Below are positions 52,815 to 61,366 of a stretch of 64,000 nucleotides of DNA, one piece after another. The stretch is taken from contig NZ_BAYA01000010.1 of assembly GCF_000685015.1 (NCBI RefSeq), forward strand, positions 186,001 to 250,000, given 5' to 3'. This DNA comes from Paraburkholderia bannensis NBRC 103871 (GTDB lineage Bacteria > Pseudomonadota > Gammaproteobacteria > Burkholderiales > Burkholderiaceae). How positions within the stretch are numbered: the first letter of the stretch is position 1; the number at the start of each line of letters is the position of its first letter. Made by a program: the position numbers and the translations under genes. The notes under the pieces are model-generated. The model was not told where the DNA came from. It worked only from the letters and a program-made list of their open reading frames with translations, and did not search any database.

Positions 52815-53323
52815 TGTCGGTCTATTAGTGTTGCCCCTGTGCGGGGCGGCACTTACTTTCTTTGCCGCGGCAAAGAAAGGTAAGCAAAGAAAGCCGCTCA
52901 CACCGCCAGTGTGACGCAGTCCACCACGCGCCCATGATCGGAGTGGTGACTGGGCAGCGCTCGCATCACGCGCCATACAACAGAGTGGTGACGCCCGCAC
53001 ATCCCGTTGCTTGCTTCGCTCGCAACGGAAGGGAATGCATGGGAAACCCACTGTTCTGATTGCCTTGGCGAGAGAAAAAACGCCTGCAAACCAAGGGTTT
53101 TTGTTATGCCCAACGGGGCGCTTGCGCCCCCGGATGTGCGGGTGCCGCCTATTCGTTGTACGGCGAGAGATGCGAGCAATGCCCAGTCACCACTCCCCTG
53201 GTGGGCGAGTGGTGGACGGCGTCACACTAGCGGTTTGAGCGGCTTTCTTTTGCCTACTTTTCTTTGCCGCTGCAAAGAAAAGTAGGTGCCGCCCCGCACA
53301 GGGGCGAAGCTTGCAGACCGACA
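52815..53323. repeat. About 0.5-kb imperfect inverted-repeat element
   Basis: The left arm (52815-53004) and right arm (53131-53323) are imperfect reverse complements. They share TGTCGGTCT, GCCCCTGTGCGGGGCGGCAC, a TTTCTTTGCCGCGGCAAAGAAA block, AAGCCGCTCA, GTGTGACGC-GTCCAC, GAGTGGTGACTGGGCA and CCGCACATCC. The roughly 125-bp centre carries GCGCTTGCGCCCC. The transcript would fold into a very long hairpin between two convergent SDR genes. The GCCCC/GGGGCGGC and CTTTGCCG-CGGCAAAG blocks recall intergenic repeats common in Burkholderiaceae. Short open frames inside it are not genes. Confidence 0.8.
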
Positions 53324-53371
53324 CGAAAACAAGGAAATGCCAACAAGAAACCGCAAAAAACCCAAACAAAC

Positions 53372-54139
53372 CTAAACCAAAAACGCCGCCCCAGCCTCAG
53401 GCAAAGTAGCCCCGCCATCGACCACAATAGTCTGCCCCGTCACATACCCAGCACCTGGCGAAGCCAAAAAAATCATCGCAGCAGCGATATCAGCAGGCTC
53501 CCCCAACCGCCCGAGCGGCACCGCCCCCGCAATCCGCTCATTCAAAGCTGCGTCCCCAAGATTCTCCATAGCAGGCGTACGAATCATCCCAGGCTCGACG
53601 CCATTAACAGTAATTCGAAGCGGCGCAAGCTCCAAAGCAGCGGCCCGAATAAACCCATTAACCCCTGCCTTAGAAGCCGCATAATGCGCAAGCCCCGGAT
53701 AAGCGACCCGCGGCCCCGTCACTGAAGAAGTCACGAGCAACCGCCCACCGCCCTGCCGCACAAACGCAGGCGTAGCCGCCTGAGCAAGCCAAAAGAGCGC
53801 ACTCAAATTAACCGCAAGCGTACGCTCAAGCACATCAGGCGTAATCCCCGCAAACGGCGTAAGCGGAAAATACGCAGCGTTATGCACAAGCACATCGAGC
53901 CTTCCAAAATCGGCTTCGACCTGAGCAACAAGCGCATCAATCTGCCCGCGCTCAGCCAGGTCGACGTCATACGCGCGATGCAAGCCATCGTCCGCCAGCC
54001 ACTCGCGCGCCACATCCGCACGCAGATCCGCTACAGCCATGCGCGCGCCCTCGCGCGCGAACGCCTCGACAATCCCGCGCCCGATTCCTTGCGCGCCGCC
54101 CGTTACCAGCACGGTTCGCCCCTCGAAAGTGCGTGTCAT
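53372..54139 (-). CDS. Short-chain dehydrogenase/reductase coupled to MoaF homologue
   Basis: The 255-aa protein has TGGAQGIGRG, NAAYFPL, the catalytic Ser in LVTSSVTG, YAASK and a terminal VDGGATLPEAG. Its ATG overlaps the TGA of the upstream MoaF-like gene (ATGA at 54136-54139), implying translational coupling. In Klebsiella the monoamine regulon pairs an SDR (MoaE) with MoaF, and this pair may be equivalent; the substrate would be an amine-derived carbonyl or alcohol. Confidence 0.88.
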   Translation of the reverse strand: MTRTFEGRTVLVTGGAQGIGRGIVEAFAREGARMAVADLRADVAREWLADDGLHRAYDVDLAERGQIDALVAQVEADFGRLDVLVHNAAYFPLTPFAGITPDVLERTLAVNLSALFWLAQAATPAFVRQGGGRLLVTSSVTGPRVAYPGLAHYAASKAGVNGFIRAAALELAPLRITVNGVEPGMIRTPAMENLGDAALNERIAGAVPLGRLGEPADIAAAMIFLASPGAGYVTGQTIVVDGGATLPEAGAAFLV

Positions 54140-54996
54140 ACCGGATACCGCGTCACGTTGAGCACCTGCGCGTGCGCGCCCACCGGAAAATTCGACAAGG
54201 CATCAAAGCGGCTGCCCTGATAACCAAAAATCTTGCCATCGGTTTTCATGCGATCGAGGTCGATCATGATGACGCCCAGCGTAGGCACAATCTTCTCGCG
54301 CCAGACGAACAGATAGAGCTTCTCGTCTATGCCGATCATGTGGCAACGGTCTACATCGGCAAGCCCCGCTTCGACGCCCGACAGGCACTGCCACGCGTAG
54401 AAGTTCTCGTTCAGGTAGACGTGCTCGTAGCGCTCCGTCGCGCTATACGTGTAGAGGTTGCGCATGCCGATCAGTTCGCGCGTCGGCGCGTGCAGCGCCG
54501 CCTGGGTCGGCTCCACGCCCTCGCCCGCCGCGATACGGCCATGCTGGATTTGAACCTGCACGCCGGTCAGCTCCATGCCGCGCTCGACACGCGTGAAGGC
54601 GTCGATATGCGTTTCCGTTTCGCTCGGCAGCGCGCCCATGATCGCCGTGCACAATGCGCGACGCACATCGAGCACGTAGCTCACGGACACATTGCGCGGC
54701 TTGCCCTGGTCATCGATGCGGGTTTCATCGGCGCCCACATAATCGACGAAATAAATGCCATTGCGCACCGAACTCACCCGGCACTCATGACGCGCAAGAT
54801 GCGTCTTCCCGCCGATATCGCGCTCGACGTCCACGCTCTGAGCACCCGCAAAATGCAGGGAAACCGCGCTGCCGTCATCGAATTCGAGCGAAAAGCGGCG
54901 GCCTTCGAGGTCGCCAGAAGGCGCGAGGCTATGGCTATCGGGCGCGAAACCTTCGGCGAGTGCGCCGACCTGAATGAATACCGGTTGTGACGACAT
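54136..54996 (-). CDS. MoaF-family protein (monoamine regulon, not molybdopterin)
   Basis: The 286-aa protein shows the two lipocalin-like halves of MoaF. The N-terminal half has LEGRRFSLEFDDGSAVSLHF and GIYFVDYVGADE; the C-terminal half has YEHVYLNENFYAWQCLSGVE and EKLYLFVWREKIVPTLGVIM. Databases often label it 'molybdenum cofactor biosynthesis F', but the name comes from a monoamine regulon. Function is unknown; binding of a small amine or its product is a guess supported by the neighbouring SDR and the nearby amine genes. Confidence 0.82.
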   Translation of the reverse strand: MSSQPVFIQVGALAEGFAPDSHSLAPSGDLEGRRFSLEFDDGSAVSLHFAGAQSVDVERDIGGKTHLARHECRVSSVRNGIYFVDYVGADETRIDDQGKPRNVSVSYVLDVRRALCTAIMGALPSETETHIDAFTRVERGMELTGVQVQIQHGRIAAGEGVEPTQAALHAPTRELIGMRNLYTYSATERYEHVYLNENFYAWQCLSGVEAGLADVDRCHMIGIDEKLYLFVWREKIVPTLGVIMIDLDRMKTDGKIFGYQGSRFDALSNFPVGAHAQVLNVTRYPV

Positions 54997-55137
54997 GATA
55001 AGGAGGACTCCGTAAGTAAGGTTGGATGGCCGCGCACCACGCTCGATCCAGCAACCGTGGCACCGCGGCGTGACTCACACTTTACGGAGCCGCCCCGCCA
55101 CGCGGCATCGACCATAAGGATGACACCGCACGGGCCG

Positions 55138-56247
55138 TCAGCGCGTGAACGCCTCGGCCATTTCGTCGATCAACTGACGCTGGAACGCTGCAAAACGTGC
55201 GCTCGGCTGCTGCAGCACAGCGAGTTCGAGCATCGGGTCTTCCACCTGGGTGCGCACGTCCGCCAGCGTTTCCACGATCGCATGGCCGCAGAACGGCACA
55301 TAGGCCTCCGAATAGCCCCCTTCGTGCACGATGACAAGCCGCCCTGCGCAATGGCGCTCCGCAGCGTCGCGCACGAGTTGCGTCATCGCGCGATAGCTCT
55401 CGCTGTGCAGCAGCATGCGCGCAAGCGGATCGACGGCGCTCGCGTCCAGCCCGCTCGCCACCACGATCAGTTCGGGCTTGAAGCGTTCGAGCGCGGGCAG
55501 CACGATGCGTTCGAACGCATAGAGATACGCGTCGTGGCCGCCGCCCGGCAGCAACGGGATGTTGATGTTCGCGCCTTCGCCGCGACCCGCGCCGCGTTCG
55601 TCTGCACCGCTGTAGCCCGGCGGGAAACAGCCTTCCTGATGCAGCGAAATCGTCAGCGTGTTGGGGTCGTCGTAATAGATCGATTGCGTGCCGTTGCCGT
55701 GGTGCACGTCCCAGTCGATCACCGCCACGCGTTCGACGCCGTGCTTCGCGCGCGCCGCCTCGATCGCAATCGGGATATTGGCGAGCAGGCAAAATCCCAT
55801 CGGCTTGTCGCGCAGGCAATGGTGACCCGGCGGACGTGACAGCGAGAACGCGTTCGCCGCGCGCCCCGCAAGCACCGTATCGACAGCGCCGATGGCGAGT
55901 CCCGCCGACAGCGCCGCGATCTCATAGCTGCCCTTGCCGAATGGCGCGAGATCGCCCAGGTCGCCGCCGTTTGCGTCGCTCGCCGCCTTGAAGCGTTCGA
56001 GGTAGTCACGTGGATGGATGCGCCGCAAGTCGTCGTCGCTGGCTGCGTTCGCGCTGCCCATGTCGAGCGACGCCGCAAGCCCCGACGCCTGGATCAGCGC
56101 CAGCAGGCGGCGCTTGGATTCGGGCGACTCCGCGTAACCGCTCGCGGCGGGCGGTTGCACCCAGCCGCCGACGGGAAAGAACAGCGCGTGCGTACCGCCC
56201 GTGTGCCAGAAGGTGCGTTCGTCAGTGAAGAAGGCTGTTTTGCTCAT
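55138..56247 (-). CDS. Histone-deacetylase-family amidohydrolase (acetylpolyamine-type candidate)
   Basis: The 369-aa enzyme starts at ATG 56247 (MSKTAFFTDERTFWHTGGTH). It has the arginase/HDAC-fold motifs SRPPGHHC (catalytic His pair), DWDVHHGNGTQ (zinc Asp and His), SGLDASAVDPLA (second zinc Asp) and the transition-state Tyr in HEGGYSEAY. All catalytic residues look intact. Bacterial members deacetylate acetylpolyamines or other N-acyl amines. Neighbouring MFS transporter and MoaF/SDR genes on the same strand fit small-amine catabolism. Confidence 0.88.
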   Translation of the reverse strand: MSKTAFFTDERTFWHTGGTHALFFPVGGWVQPPAASGYAESPESKRRLLALIQASGLAASLDMGSANAASDDDLRRIHPRDYLERFKAASDANGGDLGDLAPFGKGSYEIAALSAGLAIGAVDTVLAGRAANAFSLSRPPGHHCLRDKPMGFCLLANIPIAIEAARAKHGVERVAVIDWDVHHGNGTQSIYYDDPNTLTISLHQEGCFPPGYSGADERGAGRGEGANINIPLLPGGGHDAYLYAFERIVLPALERFKPELIVVASGLDASAVDPLARMLLHSESYRAMTQLVRDAAERHCAGRLVIVHEGGYSEAYVPFCGHAIVETLADVRTQVEDPMLELAVLQQPSARFAAFQRQLIDEMAEAFTR

Positions 56248-56337
56248 GAGTTTCTCTTGCTGGTGGTGGTTCTTGTTGCGGTTTTTCAAATCGGAATTCA
56301 GGCGCGTTCATGGCGGTGCATGGACGTGCATGAAAGC

Positions 56338-57525
56338 TCACGCTTTTTCGACGCGAAGCAGGCAAAGACAGGAAATCACGCTGATGGCCGCCGCGCCCGC
56401 GAACAGGGTTGCGAGCGACGCGCCCGCATCGAGCAGCACGCCCGCGATCAGCGGCCCCGCCGCGAGTCCCGCGCCGATCACGAAGTTCAGCGACGCGACG
56501 AGGCGGCCGCTGCGGTCGTGCTTCGCGGCGGCCGCGAGAATGAACGGCAGTACGAAAGTCCAGGCGAACTTGAAGGCGAACACGGCGGCCATGTAGCCCG
56601 AGGTGCCGGGCTGCGTCGCGAGTCCGGCCAGCGACACGGCGAGGATCGCGTAGCCCGCTAGCAGCATCGCCAGGCGCGCCACGCGCCCGCCGATCAGCGA
56701 CGCGCATCCCGCGCCGACAATGCCCATCACGCTTGCCGCCGCGAGCACTTCGCCCGTATGCGCGGCGTCGAAGCCCGCGAGCGCCGCCGCCTTGCTCGCA
56801 AACGTCCAGACGCCGCCGATCGCCACGTAGAACGCCAGCACGCCGCCGATCACGAGCGCGGCGTTCAGCGCCGTGCGCGCCCCGTTCTGCTCCTGCGTGG
56901 CAGCCGATGCGCTGCCTGTTTTCTTCGCGCGGCCCAGTGCCGGATCGAAACCGCGCACGAGCGGCGCGGCGCACAGTCCCAGCACGCCAAGCACGAGATA
57001 CAGCGCCCGCAGTCCATAGCCCGCAAACACATGCGGCAGCACGAAAAGACCCACTGCGCCCGCCACCAGCTGGCCGACGACCCAGAGTCCATAGACGCGG
57101 TCGCGGTTCGCGCTGGTCGCCGCGCTCGTCATGCACAGCACCATCAGCGTGCCGCCGCCAAGCGCCGTGACCGTGCGCAGCGCAAGCAGGCCCGCGAAGC
57201 CAGGCATCGCCAGCGCCGTCGCGAAGTTGCCCGCGCAGAACACGACTGTCGCGATGGCCGCGACACGGCGCGCGTCGACACGTCCAAGCCACAGCAGCGA
57301 AGGCAGCGTCGCGCAACTGAACGCCCCCAGCTCGACGAAGAAATACGTGCCGATCTGCGACGCGGACAAGCCGAGTTGCACGGCGAGTTGCGCCGCGACA
57401 GCGGGCGCGACCAGCAACAGCAGCGGCGTAATGGCCGCGAACACGACAAGCGAAAGCAGCGTGGAGGCCGCGAAATCGCACGGCGCCGCGTCGACGGCGG
57501 CAAAGGACGGAGAGGGATTTTTCAT
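56338..57525 (-). CDS. MFS transporter
   Basis: The 395-aa protein (ATG 57525) has about 12 hydrophobic segments, an MFS loop-like RVDARRVAAIA after TM2 and a central basic loop (LGRAKKTGSASAATQ). No strong ribosome site is present; translation may depend on upstream context. It lies between the HDAC-like gene and a porin on the same strand and probably moves the same substrate across the inner membrane; the porin could serve the outer membrane. Confidence 0.87.
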   Translation of the reverse strand: MKNPSPSFAAVDAAPCDFAASTLLSLVVFAAITPLLLLVAPAVAAQLAVQLGLSASQIGTYFFVELGAFSCATLPSLLWLGRVDARRVAAIATVVFCAGNFATALAMPGFAGLLALRTVTALGGGTLMVLCMTSAATSANRDRVYGLWVVGQLVAGAVGLFVLPHVFAGYGLRALYLVLGVLGLCAAPLVRGFDPALGRAKKTGSASAATQEQNGARTALNAALVIGGVLAFYVAIGGVWTFASKAAALAGFDAAHTGEVLAAASVMGIVGAGCASLIGGRVARLAMLLAGYAILAVSLAGLATQPGTSGYMAAVFAFKFAWTFVLPFILAAAAKHDRSGRLVASLNFVIGAGLAAGPLIAGVLLDAGASLATLFAGAAAISVISCLCLLRVEKA

Positions 57526-57569
57526 GGCATCGGCATCGGGAAAATGAGGCAGGAGAATGTGTCGCGGGA

Positions 57570-58622
57570 TCAGAACGTATGGGACATGCCGGCCATCGCG
57601 CCGAACTGCGAGACCCCGGCGACAGGCAGCGAGTCGTACTCGTAGACGGGCTGCGTGCTGCCGCTCGTGTTGTGCGAGTAGCCGAGGTTCAAATAGGCGA
57701 AGGTGCGTTTCGAAAGCGCATAGGTGCCGCTCGCGATGTAGAGCGTCGGATGCCCGACACTCGGCGTGTTTGAAAACGTGTGATAAATGCCCGCCGCGAA
57801 GCCGATTGCCGGATCGAGCCGATAACGCGCGCCGCCCCATGCAATCGTCCTGGCCGGTTCGAGCGAGCCGGTCAGGCGCTCCCCGCCGCCATAGAGCGAG
57901 AGCTTGTCGATGTCCCAGTGCGCGGCCAGCACCCCGACGACGCGTTGCTCGGCGGACGTATCCGCACTCGCCGACACCGCGCCATACGATTGATGGATCA
58001 CCGCGCTCACGCCAAAGCCGTTGCCCGCGTATTGCGCGCCCGCCTCCAGCACACGGCCCGAGCGCGAGTTGCCGGCGACGCCGCCCGTAGCCGCGAGCGC
58101 TTCGCCGCTGAAGCCCGCGATATCGGGGCTCTGATACTTGACCGCGTTGTCGATGAAGTTCGCCGCCAGCGGCACGAGCACGCCCTGGCCGCTGTACGCC
58201 GCGTAGAGCAGCGGATCGTAGAAGACCGTGCGATCGAACAGCACGCTGAACTGGCGGCCCAGCGTAACGGTGCCGAAACCGCCCTTCAGCCCCACCCACG
58301 CGCCGCGAAAGAACGCGAGGCCCGGCACGGTCGCGGTGCCGTCGTTGAGATTGAGCCCCTGTTCAAGGCGAAAGATCGCCTGCAGGCCGCCGCCTAAATC
58401 CTCGGTGCCGGTAATGCCGATCTGCGAAGGCAGCACGCCGTAATTCTGGAGGTTCACGGCGCTGTGCTCGCCGTCCGCGTGAGTGCGGTACTGTATGCCC
58501 GCATCGAGAATGCCGTACAGCGTTACGCTCGACTGCGCGTGCGCCGCTGCGCTGGCGCCGCATGCTACCGTGGCTGCCAGCGCCACCCGGCGCGTTCGCC
58601 GGAATCCATCCCATCGTTTCAT
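57570..58622 (-). CDS. Gram-negative trimeric porin (OmpC-like, Burkholderia type)
   Basis: The 350-aa protein has a signal peptide ending AHA-Q, then QSSVTLYGILDAGIQY, the hallmark first strand of beta-proteobacterial porins. Features include EDLGGGLQAIFRLEQG, FGTVTLGRQ in the constriction loop region, and a terminal Phe (GMSHTF). It should form a 16-stranded outer-membrane channel. It begins 366 bp from the divergent LuxR gene. Confidence 0.93.
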   Translation of the reverse strand: MKRWDGFRRTRRVALAATVACGASAAAHAQSSVTLYGILDAGIQYRTHADGEHSAVNLQNYGVLPSQIGITGTEDLGGGLQAIFRLEQGLNLNDGTATVPGLAFFRGAWVGLKGGFGTVTLGRQFSVLFDRTVFYDPLLYAAYSGQGVLVPLAANFIDNAVKYQSPDIAGFSGEALAATGGVAGNSRSGRVLEAGAQYAGNGFGVSAVIHQSYGAVSASADTSAEQRVVGVLAAHWDIDKLSLYGGGERLTGSLEPARTIAWGGARYRLDPAIGFAAGIYHTFSNTPSVGHPTLYIASGTYALSKRTFAYLNLGYSHNTSGSTQPVYEYDSLPVAGVSQFGAMAGMSHTF

Positions 58623-58921
58623 CGACCGACTCTCCAAACCGTACGACGTTGTTGTGATGAACAGCTTTCGTCCTCGTGTGTCCGCTGGCCGTCGTTCTGG
58701 CGGGTGCGGATCTGCGTGCAGTGTCGGTAGCGGGAAACATCGTGAACAGACGTTCAAGTGAACGCTGAGGAAAACCCTGATGCAGGCGACGAGGCTAGAA
58801 AAGACGGGCTTTGCGCCGGTTTCGTACGATCCCGGCATGCTGTCCGACGCGCATTGCCCCGTTCAAATGCAGGGGATGACGGCGTCACCGGAAACGCTGT
58901 TCGCCGAAATTCGGCGGCACG

Positions 58922-58927
58922 TATAAT
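58922..58927 (+). promoter_or_regulatory. Consensus -10 box (TATAAT) of the LuxR gene
   Basis: A perfect TATAAT sits 62 nt before the proposed TTG start. The best -35 (TTCGCC at 58900) is poor, as expected for an activator-dependent promoter. The remaining gap 58623-58988 should also hold the divergent porin promoter; nothing else is evident. Confidence 0.5.
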
Positions 58928-58988
58928 CGATCGCGAATCGCAGAAAAACGGCCAGAGACACGACACGAGCATCGCAGAGGAGGCGCGC

Positions 58989-60116
58989 TTGACACGCAAT
59001 GCAGACCGGCATGTGCCTTTCGACAGCGCGCCCGGCATGCCCGCCGCCATCGCCATCGACGCCTACGCGCAAAACACGCCGCCCGCGCGCAGCGCCGACT
59101 TCGAAGGCCCGTTTTGCAGCAACGGCAGCAGCGGGCGCGACCTCAGCGTGCTGCTGCTCGACCTCTACGCGCTCGCCAATCAAACCGGCATCGGCGAATT
59201 CGAGAACGGCTTTTTCCGCCTGCTGGGCGCATTGCTGGACTTCGACGCAGGCTGGACAGGCGTGACCACGCATACGCCCGGCGGCCCCGTCATGCACAAC
59301 AGCTTCACGTGGGGCCTGCCCGATTCGTTCTTTCCGGAATGGATCAAGGTGCGCGACTGCGATCCGCTCGCGACCGGCACGCGCGGCATCTATGGACGCG
59401 CGATGGCGATTTCCGTGGTCGATCCCGAGGTGCCGCCGCGCTTTCGCAACTGGGCCGTGAAACACGGGCTCGCGCAACTAATGGTGGTGACGGCGCTAGA
59501 TCATCGCTTCGGACTCACGACTTTTCTTTCGGTGTACCGGCGCGCGCTCGACAAGCCCTTCAGCGCCGACGACGCGCACAAGGTCGAGAACGTGATCGTG
59601 CATCTCGCGGCGGCGCTGACGATCAACCGCTCGTTCCAGCTCACGCGCGAACGCGGCGCGACGCCCAGCGCCTCGCCCGCGCGCGCGATCTGCGATTCGT
59701 TCGGCACGGTGCACCAGGCCGACAAGGCGTTCGAAACCACCTTGCGCCAGGACTGGCCGCTCTACGCAAACCAGACCTTGCCGCCACCGCTGATCGACTG
59801 GCTGCACGGCGGCGGCGCACATCCTTATACGGGCGAGCGCGTCACCGTGGTGTGCGTGCCGAAGGCGGGCCTCTTCCAGCTGGAAGCGCGCACGCGCTCG
59901 GAACTCGATCGGCTGAGCCCGCGCGAGCTCGTCGCGATCCAGCACTACGGAGATGGCCTTTCGCACAAGGAAGTCGCGCAGCGCATGGGGATTTCGCCGA
60001 CTACCGTGCGGCACTATCTGCGCTGCGCGTATCGCAAGCTCGGCATGCACGACAAGAGCGAGATTCCGCGTCTGCTCGCGGCGCTCGACCCGCAGGGCAC
60101 GCCGGAGCTACGTTAG
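58989..60116 (+). CDS. LuxR-type transcriptional regulator
   Basis: GAGGAGG (58977-58983) lies 5 nt before an in-frame TTG at 58989, giving a 375-aa protein; ATG 59037 is the alternative. The N-terminal 300 residues form an unassigned sensor domain (VLLLDLYALANQTGIGEFEN onward). A LuxR HTH closes the protein: LSPRELVAIQHYGDGLSHKE, then VAQRMGISPTTVRHYL. It is flanked by two porin genes on the opposite strand, and its 3' end overlaps the second by 4 nt. It may control porin, sulfatase or amidohydrolase genes. Confidence 0.85.
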   Translation: MTRNADRHVPFDSAPGMPAAIAIDAYAQNTPPARSADFEGPFCSNGSSGRDLSVLLLDLYALANQTGIGEFENGFFRLLGALLDFDAGWTGVTTHTPGGPVMHNSFTWGLPDSFFPEWIKVRDCDPLATGTRGIYGRAMAISVVDPEVPPRFRNWAVKHGLAQLMVVTALDHRFGLTTFLSVYRRALDKPFSADDAHKVENVIVHLAAALTINRSFQLTRERGATPSASPARAICDSFGTVHQADKAFETTLRQDWPLYANQTLPPPLIDWLHGGGAHPYTGERVTVVCVPKAGLFQLEARTRSELDRLSPRELVAIQHYGDGLSHKEVAQRMGISPTTVRHYLRCAYRKLGMHDKSEIPRLLAALDPQGTPELR

Positions 60117-61270
60117 AAGCGATGGGCGATGCCCGCCGTCGCCACCAGTTGCCTGCGCGTGCTCGACGGCGTGACGCCGTAAATCTGCGCCTGCGCGTGC
60201 CGCCCCTGCTGCGCCACGCCAATCAGATAGAGCGTCGTGCGCTTCGATAGCTGGTACTGCGTGCCCAGATTGAGCTGATCCCAGCCCGGCTCCGCGCCCG
60301 CCGTGCCTTCGCCCGAATACCGGCCGTTGGTGCGAATGTAGGCCACGCCCGCAAGCCACTCGGGAGTCATCTGCCAGGTCACGCTGGCCTCGTAGTTGTC
60401 GAGCGTGAGCGCCGTGGCGTCCAGATAGCGATATTGCGTCTTCGAATACAGCCCCGCGAGCGTGAACGTGCCGATGCGATACGACGCGCCCGCCAGCCAG
60501 ATGCGTTGACGCTGCACGCCCGCATCGCCAGGATTGCCCGCGATGCTGTTGCTGAACGTATTTGAGTAATCGTCGAAGATGCCCGCGCCCGGCGCGCCCA
60601 ATGCACCCGCTGGCTGCGAATCGGGCCGGTCGGCCTGCACGAAGCCCACGCCCAGCGCAACCGGCCCGCGCGACCAGCCAGCGCCCGCCGCGATCAGACG
60701 ATTGCCCGCGAAATCACCGGCCTGGTTGCTGAAACCATACGTCGCGCCGAAGCTGAAGCCCGCGAAAGTGGGGCTCGCGTACTTCACGGTATTGCTGACC
60801 TTGAAGGTGGCGTTGGTGTTATCGGCGTCGCCCACATGCGCGCCGATATAGCCCGCCCACGTTTCGTTGGTCGCGAATCCGGAGACGAAATCGATGGTCG
60901 AATCCCACTGGCGGCCGAGCGTGAGCGTGCCGTAGCCGTCGTTGGCCACGCCCACGTAGGAGACGTTGAAGGCGCGGCCTGGGCCGTGTCCGTTGTCGAT
61001 ATTGAACGGACTCATCATGCGGAAGATGGCGCGGTTGCCGCCGCCCAGGTCTTCCTGGCCGGACAGGATCCAGCGCGAGGACGAAAGCTGCCCGCTCGCC
61101 GTCGTCCATTGCGCGTGTCCGCCTGCATTGTTCGCGTAGAGCAGGCCCGTATCGAGAATGCCGCCCAGCGTGACACTGCTTTGCGCGTGCGCTGCGAGCG
61201 GCGCGCAGCAAAGGCATGCGCCCAGCGAACCGGCGAGCGCCGCCCTCACGGTCATCGAACGTGATTTCAC
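60113..61270 (-). CDS. Gram-negative trimeric porin
   Basis: The 385-aa protein starts at GTG 61270, 9 nt after GGAG. It has a signal peptide ending AHA-Q, then QSSVTLGGILDTGLLY, EDLGGGNRAIFRM, YGTLTLGRQWDS and a terminal HRF, as in the beta-proteobacterial porin family. It lies downstream of the sulfatase/FGE genes on the same strand (97 bp gap) and may admit the sulfated substrate or export sulfate-free product; this is inference. Confidence 0.92.
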   Translation of the reverse strand: MKSRSMTVRAALAGSLGACLCCAPLAAHAQSSVTLGGILDTGLLYANNAGGHAQWTTASGQLSSSRWILSGQEDLGGGNRAIFRMMSPFNIDNGHGPGRAFNVSYVGVANDGYGTLTLGRQWDSTIDFVSGFATNETWAGYIGAHVGDADNTNATFKVSNTVKYASPTFAGFSFGATYGFSNQAGDFAGNRLIAAGAGWSRGPVALGVGFVQADRPDSQPAGALGAPGAGIFDDYSNTFSNSIAGNPGDAGVQRQRIWLAGASYRIGTFTLAGLYSKTQYRYLDATALTLDNYEASVTWQMTPEWLAGVAYIRTNGRYSGEGTAGAEPGWDQLNLGTQYQLSKRTTLYLIGVAQQGRHAQAQIYGVTPSSTRRQLVATAGIAHRF

Positions 61271-61366
61271 GTAAAGATCTCCATATGATTGGACTACTAA
61301 ATTGTTATTTGATTGTTGCTGCTGATGATTCAGGACGCGGCTCGCACCGCGTCCTGGTTCAATCGC

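Noticed and set aside
52859..53285. Short open frames of 65-97 codons inside the inverted-repeat element
   Set aside because: They lie in both strands of a palindromic repeat, mirror each other and lack ribosome sites; such frames are commonly over-annotated.
54136..54996. Molybdenum cofactor biosynthesis gene
   Set aside because: MoaF is a naming accident from the monoamine regulon; no other molybdopterin genes are present.
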